From positions 1 to 18,438 of the forward strand of contig JBAXQV010000044.1 of NCBI GenBank assembly GCA_037131575.1: a stretch of 18,438 nucleotides of DNA, written 5' to 3'. The stretch is from VFMC01 sp037131575. Lineage in GTDB: Bacteria > Actinomycetota > Acidimicrobiia > Acidimicrobiales > Ilumatobacteraceae. Under the pieces are notes generated by a model. The model saw only the letters and a program-made list of their open reading frames with translations, did not search any database and was not told the origin of the DNA. Numbering within the stretch: position 1 is the first letter of the stretch; each line of letters begins with the position of its first letter. Shown piece by piece: positions 6,565 through 13,857 of this stretch. Made by a program: the position numbers and the translations under genes.

Positions 6565-7866
6565 TCAAGACTTGTTGACCTTTCCCGCCTGGCTGAAGGG
6601 CAGGTCTTTGTCGGCGCGAGGTTCGGCTGGCAAGCCGAGCACCCGCTCGCCGATGATGTTGCGTTGGATCTCGTCGCTGCCACCGGCGATGCGGTAGCCA
6701 GGGGCGCCGAGCACGTGCTCGCTCCAGGCATAGGTGCCCCACTCGCCGGTGTCGGCGAGGAGGCGCGGCCCGAGTATCGACGAGATGGCGTCAGACACGC
6801 GCGCCATGTTGGCGGTCCACATGAGCTTGCCGAGCGACCCTTCCGGGCCTGGCGTCTGGCCAGCCTTCAATGCCGCTGCGGCGCGCCGGTTGGTGAACTG
6901 GGCCACCTTGTGCTGGATGAACAGATCGGCCAAGGTCTGGCGCACCTTGGCGTCGCTGGTGAGCCCGAAATGCTGCGCTGCGGCGAGCACCTGGCGGTAA
7001 CCGCCGCCCACATGGCCGCCACCGCCACCACCCGAGTGGTCGCGCTCGAACCCGAGGCAGGTGAGTGCCACACGCCAGCCTTCGCCCACCGGGCCGAGGC
7101 GCAATGAATCGGGCAGGCGCACATCGGTGAGGAACACCTCGTTGAAGTTGGCGCCACCCGACATCTGCTTGATGGGGCGTACCTCCACACCCGGCGCATC
7201 GAAGGGCACCAGGAACGCAGTGAGGCCCTTGTGTTTGGGAACATCGAAATCGTGACGGGTGATGGCGAGGCCCCATTGGGCGAACATGGCGCCCGAGGTC
7301 CACACCTTCTGCCCGTTGAGCACCCACTCCTCACCGTCGCGCGAGGCGCGGGTGGTGAGCGAGGCGAGGTCGGAACCCGCCGAGGGCTCGCTGAACAACT
7401 GGCAGCCCCAGATGTCTTGGCGCATCAGCGGCGCGAGGAACTGCTGCTTCTGCTCGGGGGTGCCGAACGCGGCGATGGTGCTGGCGATGAGGCCCATCGA
7501 GGTGGGTGGCAATTCGCCCGCCGACGGCACCACGAACTTGGCCTCTTCGGCGTTGTAGGCACGCAGGTACGAGTTGGGGAGGCCCTTGCCACCGAGTTCG
7601 GTGGGGTAGTTGAGCATGGCGTAGCCGGCGTCGAACTTGAGGCGCTGCCACTGCTGACATGCGTCGAGGCGAGCACGTTCTTCTTCGGGCGAGATGTTGT
7701 GGAACACGGCAACGTTGTCGCTGCCCTGCCCCCACACCGTGGCGACATCTTCGTCGTCGTCGCTCGAGTCGGCTTCGGGCAGAGGTTCGGCATGCAACTC
7801 GAGCCAGGCGCGAGCTTCTTTGCGGAACAGTTCGAGATCGGGGAGTTCTTCGGGCACGGGTGCCAC
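6565..7866 (-). CDS. Acyl-CoA dehydrogenase
   Basis: 433 residues, an FAD flavoenzyme that introduces the alpha-beta double bond in acyl-CoA esters. Signature segments are QLFSEPSAGSDLASL (156-170), VLNGQKVWTSGA (182-193) and GGSDEIQRNIIGERVLGLP (395-413). The Glu that serves as base in medium-chain enzymes (just before GTS/GGS) is missing, with YRIAGGSDEI in its place. GWRVALTCLGFER offers Glu274 in the position used by isovaleryl-CoA-type enzymes, so it is probably active with that base. A Gly-rich GGGGGGHVGGG run follows (279-289). The N-terminal part (30-60) is acidic and longer than in many relatives. The start is GTG 7866, without a clear ribosome site. The gene is divergent from bioY across a 139-base gap. 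A role with the acyl-CoA synthetase/P450 operon is plausible but unproven. Confidence 0.92.
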   Translation of the reverse strand: MAPVPEELPDLELFRKEARAWLELHAEPLPEADSSDDDEDVATVWGQGSDNVAVFHNISPEEERARLDACQQWQRLKFDAGYAMLNYPTELGGKGLPNSYLRAYNAEEAKFVVPSAGELPPTSMGLIASTIAAFGTPEQKQQFLAPLMRQDIWGCQLFSEPSAGSDLASLTTRASRDGEEWVLNGQKVWTSGAMFAQWGLAITRHDFDVPKHKGLTAFLVPFDAPGVEVRPIKQMSGGANFNEVFLTDVRLPDSLRLGPVGEGWRVALTCLGFERDHSGGGGGGHVGGGYRQVLAAAQHFGLTSDAKVRQTLADLFIQHKVAQFTNRRAAAALKAGQTPGPEGSLGKLMWTANMARVSDAISSILGPRLLADTGEWGTYAWSEHVLGAPGYRIAGGSDEIQRNIIGERVLGLPAEPRADKDLPFSQAGKVNKS

Positions 7867-7964
7867 GCTACGAGCGACACGCAGGAGGTGACGAACCGTG
7901 CCGGTATGACTGCGGCCGAGGTGGACCCAGAAGGTGTGGCCAGAAGAGGCGGCGGCAGGTGGTG

Positions 7965-7982
7965 GGTGACTAGTGTCTCACC
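7965..7982 (+). promoter_or_regulatory. Possible promoter/operator upstream of bioY
   Basis: GGTGA and TCACC form a five-base inverted repeat around CTAGTGTC, which contains TAGTGT, a possible -10 hexamer (7971-7976). It ends 23 bases before the bioY start codon. The repeat would suit a repressor site over the promoter. It does not match the BirA or other biotin-regulator boxes that I can recall, and a -35 element is not visible. Confidence 0.2.
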
Positions 7983-8005
7983 GTTCGTTTGAAAGGGAAC
8001 TTGCC

Positions 8006-8644
8006 ATGTCTGATGCCGCACTGTTGATCGACAACGTCTGGGCCCGCCCCAGCGACCGGGCGAATGCCCTCCTCCGCGCAGGTGTGCTGGTGCTCGGTTT
8101 CGCGTTGCTCACCGCAGGGTTGGCGCAGTTCGAGATCCACCTCGCCTTCACTCCGGTGCCCATCACCGGGCAGACGCTCGGCGTGTTGTTGGCCGGCGCC
8201 ACCCTGGGCCCGGTACTCGGCTCGTCGTCGCAGTTGCTGTACTGGCTCATGGGCATGATCGGTCTGCCCTTCTACGCCGGCGGCAAGAGCGGCTGGACCC
8301 AAGCCACGGGCGCCACCATGGGTTACTTCGTCGGGTTCATCCTCGCCGCTGCGGCAATCGGCTACCTCGCCCAGCGTCGCAACGACCGCAACTTCGCCTC
8401 GTCGTTCGCCGCCATGGCGCTGGGCACGGTCATCATCTACATCTGTGGTGCCGGCTGGTTGGCGCATTCGTTGCACATCCCGGTGGCCACGGGCGATGCG
8501 AATGCCATCGCCTATGGCGTCACCCCGTTCCTCATCGGCGATGCCATCAAGCTCATCATCGCCGGAGCCCTGTTGCCTGCCGCGTGGATCGTGGTGGGCA
8601 AGGTGAAGGGCCAGTCCGATGGAGTGTCCGACTCACCTCGGTGA
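8006..8644 (+). CDS. bioY: BioY, biotin-binding S component of an ECF transporter
   Basis: 212 residues with about six hydrophobic segments. FTPVPITGQTLGVLLAGATLGP (48-69) is the hallmark of BioY. Other family segments are LMGMIGLPFYAGG (81-93), GATMGYFVGFILAA (102-115) and the C-terminal PFLIGDAIKLIIAGALLPA (174-192). BioY imports biotin in the membrane, usually with the shared EcfA/EcfT energising module, though some solitary BioY proteins transport on their own. No EcfA or EcfT gene (bioM/bioN) is next to it here. ATG 8006 is supported by AAGGGA about seven bases upstream; an in-frame ATG further upstream (7973) lacks such a site. It is divergent from the acyl-CoA dehydrogenase gene and 75 bases ahead of the synthetase operon. 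Biotin could serve acyl-CoA carboxylases elsewhere in the genome. Confidence 0.94.
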   Translation: MSDAALLIDNVWARPSDRANALLRAGVLVLGFALLTAGLAQFEIHLAFTPVPITGQTLGVLLAGATLGPVLGSSSQLLYWLMGMIGLPFYAGGKSGWTQATGATMGYFVGFILAAAAIGYLAQRRNDRNFASSFAAMALGTVIIYICGAGWLAHSLHIPVATGDANAIAYGVTPFLIGDAIKLIIAGALLPAAWIVVGKVKGQSDGVSDSPR

Positions 8645-8666
8645 GCCGCTGAATTGACCATCCGGT

Positions 8667-8697
8667 TAGATTCCCTGCCATGACGGCTCACGGTTGA
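8667..8697 (+). promoter_or_regulatory. Possible leader: -10 element followed by a five-codon ORF
   Basis: TAGATT (8667-8672) fits a TANNNT -10 element. Seven bases later ATG 8680 opens a five-codon frame (Met-Thr-Ala-His-Gly, stop TGA at 8695-8697). The acyl-CoA synthetase start follows 22 bases further on, with its own GGGAG site at 8707-8711. This would suit a leaderless transcript with a mini-ORF ahead of the operon. A TTGACC at 8654-8659 is too close to act as the -35 of this -10. Chance occurrence is quite possible. Confidence 0.25.
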
Positions 8698-8719
8698 GTC
8701 GGGTACGGGAGTTTCAGCA

Positions 8720-10258
8720 ATGGCACTAGTGGCAGCAGACCGGGCACGCGAGCGCCCCGATGAAATCGCCCTGCGCGACGATCGGGTTGCCCTGCGCTGG
8801 GCCGAGGTGAACGAACTGCTCGACCGGGTGGCCAATGCATTGCACGCGCTCGACCTCGGGCCGCAGCGCCGTGTGGCGGTCTTCGCAGAGAACTCGGCCG
8901 AAACGGTGCTGGCCCACCTCGGCAGCCTGCTCGCCGGCGCCAGTTCGGTGCCGGTGAACTTCCACCTCAACGCCGACGAGTTGGCCTACATCTTGCGCGA
9001 TTCGGGCACCACGGTGCTCTTCGTGGGGCCCGAGAATCTCGAACGGGGCGTCGAGGCGGCGGCCATGGCGGGTGTACCCACCGTCATCGCGTGGCGGAGC
9101 CCCTCGGCTGCACTGCAATGGGAGACCTGGCTCGCGGCTGCATCGGCCGACCCGGCGCCGGCGGATGTGCCACCCCGGCCCAACCTCATGTACACCAGTG
9201 GCACCACGGGGTTCCCGAAGGGCGTGGAGTTGGCGCCCACCATGTTCGCTGGCGGTGCCACCATCGTCGAGCACATCGAGGTGCTGAAGAAGAACCGCTT
9301 CGCCATGCTCGGAACGCACCTGGTGGTCGGCCCGATGTATCACACCGGCCCGCTGTCGGGCATGCGCATCCTTGCGGCTGGCACACCCGTGGTGGTGCTC
9401 GGCAAGTTCGACCCCGAGCGTGTGCTCGAAGCCATCGCCACGTACCGCACCGAGAGCACCGTCATGGTGCCCACCCACTTCAAGCGCATGCTCGAACTGC
9501 CGCAGGAGGTGCGCGGCCGTTACGACGTCACATCGATGAAGGTGGTGGCCCATACGGGCAGTGCCTGCCCCATCGACGTGAAGCACGAGATGATCGCCTG
9601 GTTCGGGCCGGTGTTCAGCGATGCCTACGGCTCCACCGAAGTGGGCACCATCTGTTCCATCGGCAGTGAAGAGTGGCTCGGGCACCCGGGCAGTGTGGGG
9701 CGCTGTATCCCACCATTCACACGCGCCGTGGTGGTCGACGAGGCCGGGAACGAAGTGCCCGCCGGTACCGAGGGGCGGCTGTACTTCGAAGACTCGACGG
9801 GCCGCGGCATCGTGTACCCCAACGACCCCGAGAAGACGGCCAAGTCGCATCTGCGCCCTGGTGTGTTCACCATCGGCGAAATCGGCTATGTCGACCCCGA
9901 CGGCTACGTGTACATCACCGACCGGTTCAGCGACATGATCGTCGCCGGGGGCGTGAACATCTACCCGGCCGAGGCCGAGGCGGTCATCATCGCCCATCCG
10001 AAGGTGGCCGACGTGGCCGTCATCGGCGTGCCCGACGCCGACCTCGGCGAGGCCGTGAAGGCACTAGTGGTGCCGCTCGACCCGGCCGACCCACCAACCC
10101 GTGAAGAACTCATCTCGCTCTGTCGACAGCACCTCGCTGGCTACAAGTGCCCGCGCACGGTCGACATCGTGTCTACCGTGGGGCGAAACGCAATGGGCAA
10201 GGTCAACAAGCGGGCGCTGCGAGCGCCCTACTGGGAAGGAAGCCGCACCATTGGCTGA
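8720..10258 (+). CDS. AMP-dependent acyl-CoA synthetase/ligase
   Basis: 512 residues, ANL superfamily. It activates a carboxylic acid with ATP and joins it to coenzyme A. Visible motifs are the phosphate loop YTSGTTGFPKG (158-168), YGSTE (303-307), the hinge region GEIGYVDPDGYVYITDR (386-402), DMIVAGGVNIYPAE (405-418), and the C-terminal NAMGKVNK with Lys494, the adenylation lysine. Where relatives usually have TGD before the hinge there is IGE. The substrate is unknown; the P450 and crotonases downstream suggest a lipid, terpenoid or aromatic acid. ATG 8720 has GGGAG eight bases upstream. It is the first gene of a five-gene operon, and its last eight bases overlap the next gene. Confidence 0.94.
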   Translation: MALVAADRARERPDEIALRDDRVALRWAEVNELLDRVANALHALDLGPQRRVAVFAENSAETVLAHLGSLLAGASSVPVNFHLNADELAYILRDSGTTVLFVGPENLERGVEAAAMAGVPTVIAWRSPSAALQWETWLAAASADPAPADVPPRPNLMYTSGTTGFPKGVELAPTMFAGGATIVEHIEVLKKNRFAMLGTHLVVGPMYHTGPLSGMRILAAGTPVVVLGKFDPERVLEAIATYRTESTVMVPTHFKRMLELPQEVRGRYDVTSMKVVAHTGSACPIDVKHEMIAWFGPVFSDAYGSTEVGTICSIGSEEWLGHPGSVGRCIPPFTRAVVVDEAGNEVPAGTEGRLYFEDSTGRGIVYPNDPEKTAKSHLRPGVFTIGEIGYVDPDGYVYITDRFSDMIVAGGVNIYPAEAEAVIIAHPKVADVAVIGVPDADLGEAVKALVVPLDPADPPTREELISLCRQHLAGYKCPRTVDIVSTVGRNAMGKVNKRALRAPYWEGSRTIG

Positions 10259-11102
10259 CACCGAGGTAACGCCCGGCACCGAACCCCTGGTGCTCATCGA
10301 CGATCCGGCACCGGCCGTGCGGCGCCTCACGCTGAACCGCCCGCGCAAACGCAATGCACTCTCCAACGGGCTGCGTACCGAACTGTTCGCCGCACTGCGT
10401 GCCGCCGATGCCGACCCCGAGGTGCGCGTAGTGGTCATCCGCGGTGCGGGCAGTTGTTTCTCGGCCGGCTACGACCTGGCCCAATCGCCCGACGAGCCGC
10501 TGCCTTGGCCCATCACCCACGCCGATGGTGGGTGGGCGCGTCATGTGGTGCAGGGCTGGTTCGAGATGATGGACCTCGCCACGCCCATCATCGCTCAGGT
10601 GCACGGCTTCTGCCTGGCTGGCGGCACCGAACTCGCAACGGCGTGCGACCTGGTGTACGTGGCCCACGATGCCCAGGTGGGCTACCCGCCGGTGCGTTCG
10701 ATGAGCACCCCCGACATGGCCTGGCACGTGTGGCTCATGGGCATGCGGCGTGCCATGGAAGCGATGCTCACCGGCGACTCGATGAGCGGTGACGAAGCGG
10801 TGGCCGCAGGGTTCGCCAACCGCGCGTTCGATGCAGCCGAACTCGACGAGCGTGTGCTCGACATCGCCCAGCGCGTGGCCAAGGTGCCGCCCGATCTGCA
10901 GGCGTTGAACAAACGGGTGGTGCACCGAGCCATGGAAGCCATGGGCATGCGCGACGGTATGCGTGCCACGGCCGACATCAACGCAATCGGTTTTCATCAG
11001 CGCAGTTCACGCGAGTACTTCGCGCAACTGAGCCGCAGTGTCACCACCGCGCTGAGTGCTCGCGACGAGCAGTTCGGCGACTACCGAGAGGGACGATCAT
11101 GA
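10251..11102 (+). CDS. Crotonase-fold (enoyl-CoA hydratase/isomerase family) enzyme, variant active site
   Basis: 283 residues from a TTG start at 10251, with AAGGAAG eight bases upstream (10236-10242). The frame is open further back, but that part overlaps the synthetase gene. The crotonase fold is clear: RLTLNRPRKRNAL (25-37), the first oxyanion segment CFSAGYDLA (69-77), and the second CLAGGTELA (121-129). Glu127 matches the first catalytic Glu of enoyl-CoA hydratase. The second Glu, expected 20 residues later, is Pro147 (VGYPPVRS), so ordinary hydratase or isomerase activity is doubtful. Other crotonase chemistries, such as thioester hydrolysis or C-C bond cleavage, are possible. It is coupled to the P450 gene by an ATGA overlap. 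Confidence 0.9.
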   Translation: MADTEVTPGTEPLVLIDDPAPAVRRLTLNRPRKRNALSNGLRTELFAALRAADADPEVRVVVIRGAGSCFSAGYDLAQSPDEPLPWPITHADGGWARHVVQGWFEMMDLATPIIAQVHGFCLAGGTELATACDLVYVAHDAQVGYPPVRSMSTPDMAWHVWLMGMRRAMEAMLTGDSMSGDEAVAAGFANRAFDAAELDERVLDIAQRVAKVPPDLQALNKRVVHRAMEAMGMRDGMRATADINAIGFHQRSSREYFAQLSRSVTTALSARDEQFGDYREGRS

Positions 11103-12376
11103 GCGACGTCGTGTTGGGTGCCGATATCACGGCCGAGGTGCTGGTGCGCCCCGAGGTACTCGAATGCCCGTACCCGTTCTACGAACGGGTACGCAATGAA
11201 GCGCCCGTGCACCAGACCCCACTGGGGTTCTGGGTGGTGAGCCGCTACGACGATGTGATGAGCGTGGTGCGCGACACCGAGCGGTACTCCAGCGATATGC
11301 GCAACTCGTTCGTGGCCGGCCCGCCGAGCGACGAACTCCGCGCCATCCAGGCCGAGGGCTATCCGTCGGTGAACACGTTGCTCACCAACGACCCGCCGAG
11401 CCACACACAGTTCCGTGGCCTCGTGAACAAGGCGTTCACGCCGAAGCGAGTCGCCCAGCTCGAGGGCGAGATCAGGGCCATCGCCGAGCAGTTGTTCGCA
11501 AACTTCGCCACCCGCGGCCGCGTGGAATTGGTCACCGAGTTCGCCGTGGGTCTGCCGCTCACCGTCATCGCCGACGCGCTGGGGGTCGACCGCGCCGATA
11601 TGCCGCGGTTCAAGCGATGGAGTGACGATGCCGTGGCTCCGCTGTCGGGTCTACTCAGCCCCGAACGGCAACTCGAGTGTGCACGCAGCCGTGTGCAGAT
11701 GCAGCACTACATGGCCGAGCGCTGTCGCGAGCGTGAAACCGACCCGCGCGACGACCTGCTCGGCGACCTGGTGCAGGCAAGGTTCGACACCGGCGAGCGT
11801 GCCGGTGAGGGCCTCTCGATGGCCGAGTTGCTGAACGTGATCGAGCAACTGTTGGTGGCCGGTAACGAAACCACCACGAAACTCATCGCGGCCGGCATGT
11901 TGGCCCTCATCGAGAACCCCGAGCAGATGGCTGCCGTACAGGCCGACCTGTCGCTCATCACCAACCTCGTGGAAGAAGCGCTGCGCTACGAATCGCCGGT
12001 GCAGATGCTGCCCCGCGTTGCCAAGGTCGACGTCGAGGTGGGCGGTATGGCCATACCGGCCGGATCGATCGTGATGGTGATGTACGGCTGCGCCAACCGC
12101 GACGAAACGAAGTACCCCAACGGCGCGCAGTTCGACATCACCCGTGCGAACGCGCGCACCAGCCTCGCGTTCGGGCAGGGTGTGCACTTCTGCCCCGGCG
12201 CAGCCTTGGCTCGGAGCGAGGCGCGCATCGCGTTCGAGGTGCTGCTGGGCCGGTGTACCGATTGGGCGCTCGACCCCGAAGCGCCTGAGCCCACCCACCG
12301 CGAGCTGTCGATGACGTTGCGGGGCTTGTCGGCTCTCCATCTCACGTTCACCCACCAGCCAGGGAGCCAGCCATGA
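11099..12376 (+). CDS. Cytochrome P450
   Basis: 425 residues, a soluble class I bacterial P450 that should need a ferredoxin and reductase, neither of which is in this window. Landmarks are the oxygen-activation helix VAGNETTTKL (253-262; the Glu257/Thr258 acid-alcohol pair), ExxR in EALR (293-296), and the heme loop FGQGVHFCPG (358-367) with Cys365 as heme ligand. LTNDPPSHTQFRGLVNKAFTP (95-115) is the conserved C-helix area with the His/Arg heme-propionate contacts. The overall pattern resembles actinobacterial P450s near lipid or steroid catabolic genes, but I cannot assign a CYP family number. ATG 11099 overlaps the previous stop (ATGA), with GAGAGGG at 11086-11092 as ribosome site. Its position between a CoA ligase and crotonases points to hydroxylation of a CoA-linked or free acid substrate. 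Confidence 0.95.
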   Translation: MSDVVLGADITAEVLVRPEVLECPYPFYERVRNEAPVHQTPLGFWVVSRYDDVMSVVRDTERYSSDMRNSFVAGPPSDELRAIQAEGYPSVNTLLTNDPPSHTQFRGLVNKAFTPKRVAQLEGEIRAIAEQLFANFATRGRVELVTEFAVGLPLTVIADALGVDRADMPRFKRWSDDAVAPLSGLLSPERQLECARSRVQMQHYMAERCRERETDPRDDLLGDLVQARFDTGERAGEGLSMAELLNVIEQLLVAGNETTTKLIAAGMLALIENPEQMAAVQADLSLITNLVEEALRYESPVQMLPRVAKVDVEVGGMAIPAGSIVMVMYGCANRDETKYPNGAQFDITRANARTSLAFGQGVHFCPGAALARSEARIAFEVLLGRCTDWALDPEAPEPTHRELSMTLRGLSALHLTFTHQPGSQP

Positions 12377-13212
12377 GCGTGTCGCTCGACAATCTGCAGA
12401 CCATTCGCTACGAAGTTGTCGACCCCGGCGAGCACGGTGTGGCCGTGGTGTCGCTCGATCGGCCCGAGAGTCGTAACGCGCAGAACAAGCGGATGACCTA
12501 CGAGATGAACGCAGCGTTCGACGATGCCGCGCGGCGTAGCGATGTGAAGGTCATCGTGCTGCGCGCCGAAGGGCCGCACTTCTCGAGTGGTCACGACATG
12601 CGCGACCGCGAAAGTCACCGCGAGTTCGACCTCGTGTCCACCCATGGGGGGTATGCCCGCGAAGGCCAAGAGGGGCACATGGCGTGGGAGGAAGAGGTGT
12701 ACTTCCAGATGTGTTGGCGGTGGCGCAACATTCCCAAGCCCGTGCTGGCCGCGGCGCAGGGCAAGACCATTGCCGGTGGGCTGATGCTGCTGTGGGTGGC
12801 CGATGTCATCATCGCTGCCGACGACGCGTTGTTCAGCGACCCAGTGGTGGGCATGGGCGTGAACGGTGTCGAGTACTTCGCCCACCCGTGGGAGTTCGGT
12901 GCCCGCAAGGCGAAGGAGTTGTTGTTCACCGGCGACTGGGTCACGGCTGAAGACGCCCGCCAACTGGGCATGGTGAACCATGTGGTGCCCGCCGCCGAGT
13001 TGCGTGACTTCACCATGGGTATGGCTGGGCGCATCGCCCAGCGGCCGAGTTTTGCTTTGAAGTTGGCCAAGGAGAGCGTCAACCAGACGCTCGAAGCGCA
13101 GGGTCAGTGGACTGCGTTGCGTTCGGCATTCACCAACCAACATCTGGCACATGCGCACAACCGCATCCGCTTCGGTGTGCCCGTCGACCCCGGCCCCAAG
13201 CGCGAGAGCTGA
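12373..13212 (+). CDS. Second crotonase-fold enzyme, both canonical glutamates replaced
   Basis: 279 residues. It has crotonase landmarks VAVVSLDRPESRNAQN (23-38), HFSSGHDMRDR (69-79) and KTIAGGLMLLWVADVIIA (131-148), with a long loop between them (80-118, including a Trp-rich FQMCWRWRNIPKP). In enoyl-CoA hydratase the residues matching 138 and 158 are the two catalytic glutamates; here they are Met138 and Val158 (SDPVVG). The fold should be able to hold a CoA thioester through the backbone oxyanion hole, but the chemistry must differ or use other residues such as Asp156 or Glu167. It is not the same type as the first crotonase in this operon. ATG 12373 overlaps the P450 stop (ATGA), with AGGGAG six bases upstream. 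Confidence 0.9.
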   Translation: MSVSLDNLQTIRYEVVDPGEHGVAVVSLDRPESRNAQNKRMTYEMNAAFDDAARRSDVKVIVLRAEGPHFSSGHDMRDRESHREFDLVSTHGGYAREGQEGHMAWEEEVYFQMCWRWRNIPKPVLAAAQGKTIAGGLMLLWVADVIIAADDALFSDPVVGMGVNGVEYFAHPWEFGARKAKELLFTGDWVTAEDARQLGMVNHVVPAAELRDFTMGMAGRIAQRPSFALKLAKESVNQTLEAQGQWTALRSAFTNQHLAHAHNRIRFGVPVDPGPKRES

Positions 13213-13844
13213 TGGGCGTCGCCAAACCCCCGGCGCGTCGCCTCGGTCGCCCCAAAGATGTCGCGAGCGCCGATACGCGCGAACGGTTGCTCGAGGTGGC
13301 TCGCGGTGCGTTCGCCCGCAACGGTTTCGACGCCACCACCAATAAGCAGATCGCCGATGCGGTGGGTATCACCACCGGGGCGATCTACCACTACTACCCG
13401 TCGAAGCTCGACCTGTATTCGGCTGTGTACGAACAGGTTCAGGAGATCGTGTACAGCGCATTCGAAAAGGCGGTGGCCGGCCACGACACCTTGTTCGACA
13501 AGTTCGGCGCCACCCTCGACGCGGCGGTGGAACTGAACCGCGAAGACCCATCCATCGCCGGGTTCGTGGTGGGTGTGGCCGGGGAGGCGCAGCGTCATCC
13601 GGAACTGATGCCGTTGCTCGCACCCGTGCGGGTCGAGCGCGGGCGATTCCTGCACCAGATGGTGCTCGAAGCCGAAGCTCGTGGGGAACTGGCCCGCGAT
13701 GTATCGCCCGACGCGCTCGCCGACCTGTTGAACGCCGTGCTGTCGGGCCTGGCCCGGTTCAGCAATCAGACGGGCGATTCAGCACGTCACGAACAAGCGG
13801 TGAGCGTGCTCAAGCGCTTCCTGAACGGCACACTCACTCGCTGA
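13212..13844 (+). CDS. TetR family transcriptional regulator
   Basis: 210 residues. The N-terminal DNA-binding domain is typical: RERLLEVARGAFARNGFDATTNKQIADAVGITTGAIYHYYPSK, with the recognition helix near 53-62. A basic RRLGRPK leader precedes it. The remaining helices form a ligand-binding and dimerisation domain without a recognisable ligand signature. ATG 13212 shares one base with the upstream stop (TGATG). Being the last gene of the acyl-CoA synthetase/P450 operon, it is a likely local repressor relieved by an acyl-CoA or free-acid intermediate; this is inferred from context. No clear TetR palindrome stands out upstream of the operon. The in-frame upstream extension to 13107 is only overlap with the crotonase gene. 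Confidence 0.93.
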   Translation: MGVAKPPARRLGRPKDVASADTRERLLEVARGAFARNGFDATTNKQIADAVGITTGAIYHYYPSKLDLYSAVYEQVQEIVYSAFEKAVAGHDTLFDKFGATLDAAVELNREDPSIAGFVVGVAGEAQRHPELMPLLAPVRVERGRFLHQMVLEAEARGELARDVSPDALADLLNAVLSGLARFSNQTGDSARHEQAVSVLKRFLNGTLTR

Positions 13845-13857
13845 GCGTGCCCCGCGC

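Noticed and set aside
7965..7982. Inverted repeat upstream of bioY as a biotin-repressor (BirA-like) box
   Set aside because: Only five-base arms match and the sequence does not resemble biotin operators known to me. It is kept only as a weak promoter/operator candidate.
8651..8673. Imperfect palindrome GAATTGACC / GGTTAGATTC as TetR operator
   Set aside because: Only about half of the symmetric positions pair, with a required bulge; not convincing without comparative data.
8726..9997. 423-codon minus-strand frame inside the acyl-CoA synthetase
   Set aside because: It is fully antisense to a gene with all ANL motifs, and its own translation has no family signature.
11986..13158. 390-codon minus-strand frame across the P450 and second crotonase
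   Set aside because: It is antisense to two coupled genes with clear motifs; a shadow frame.
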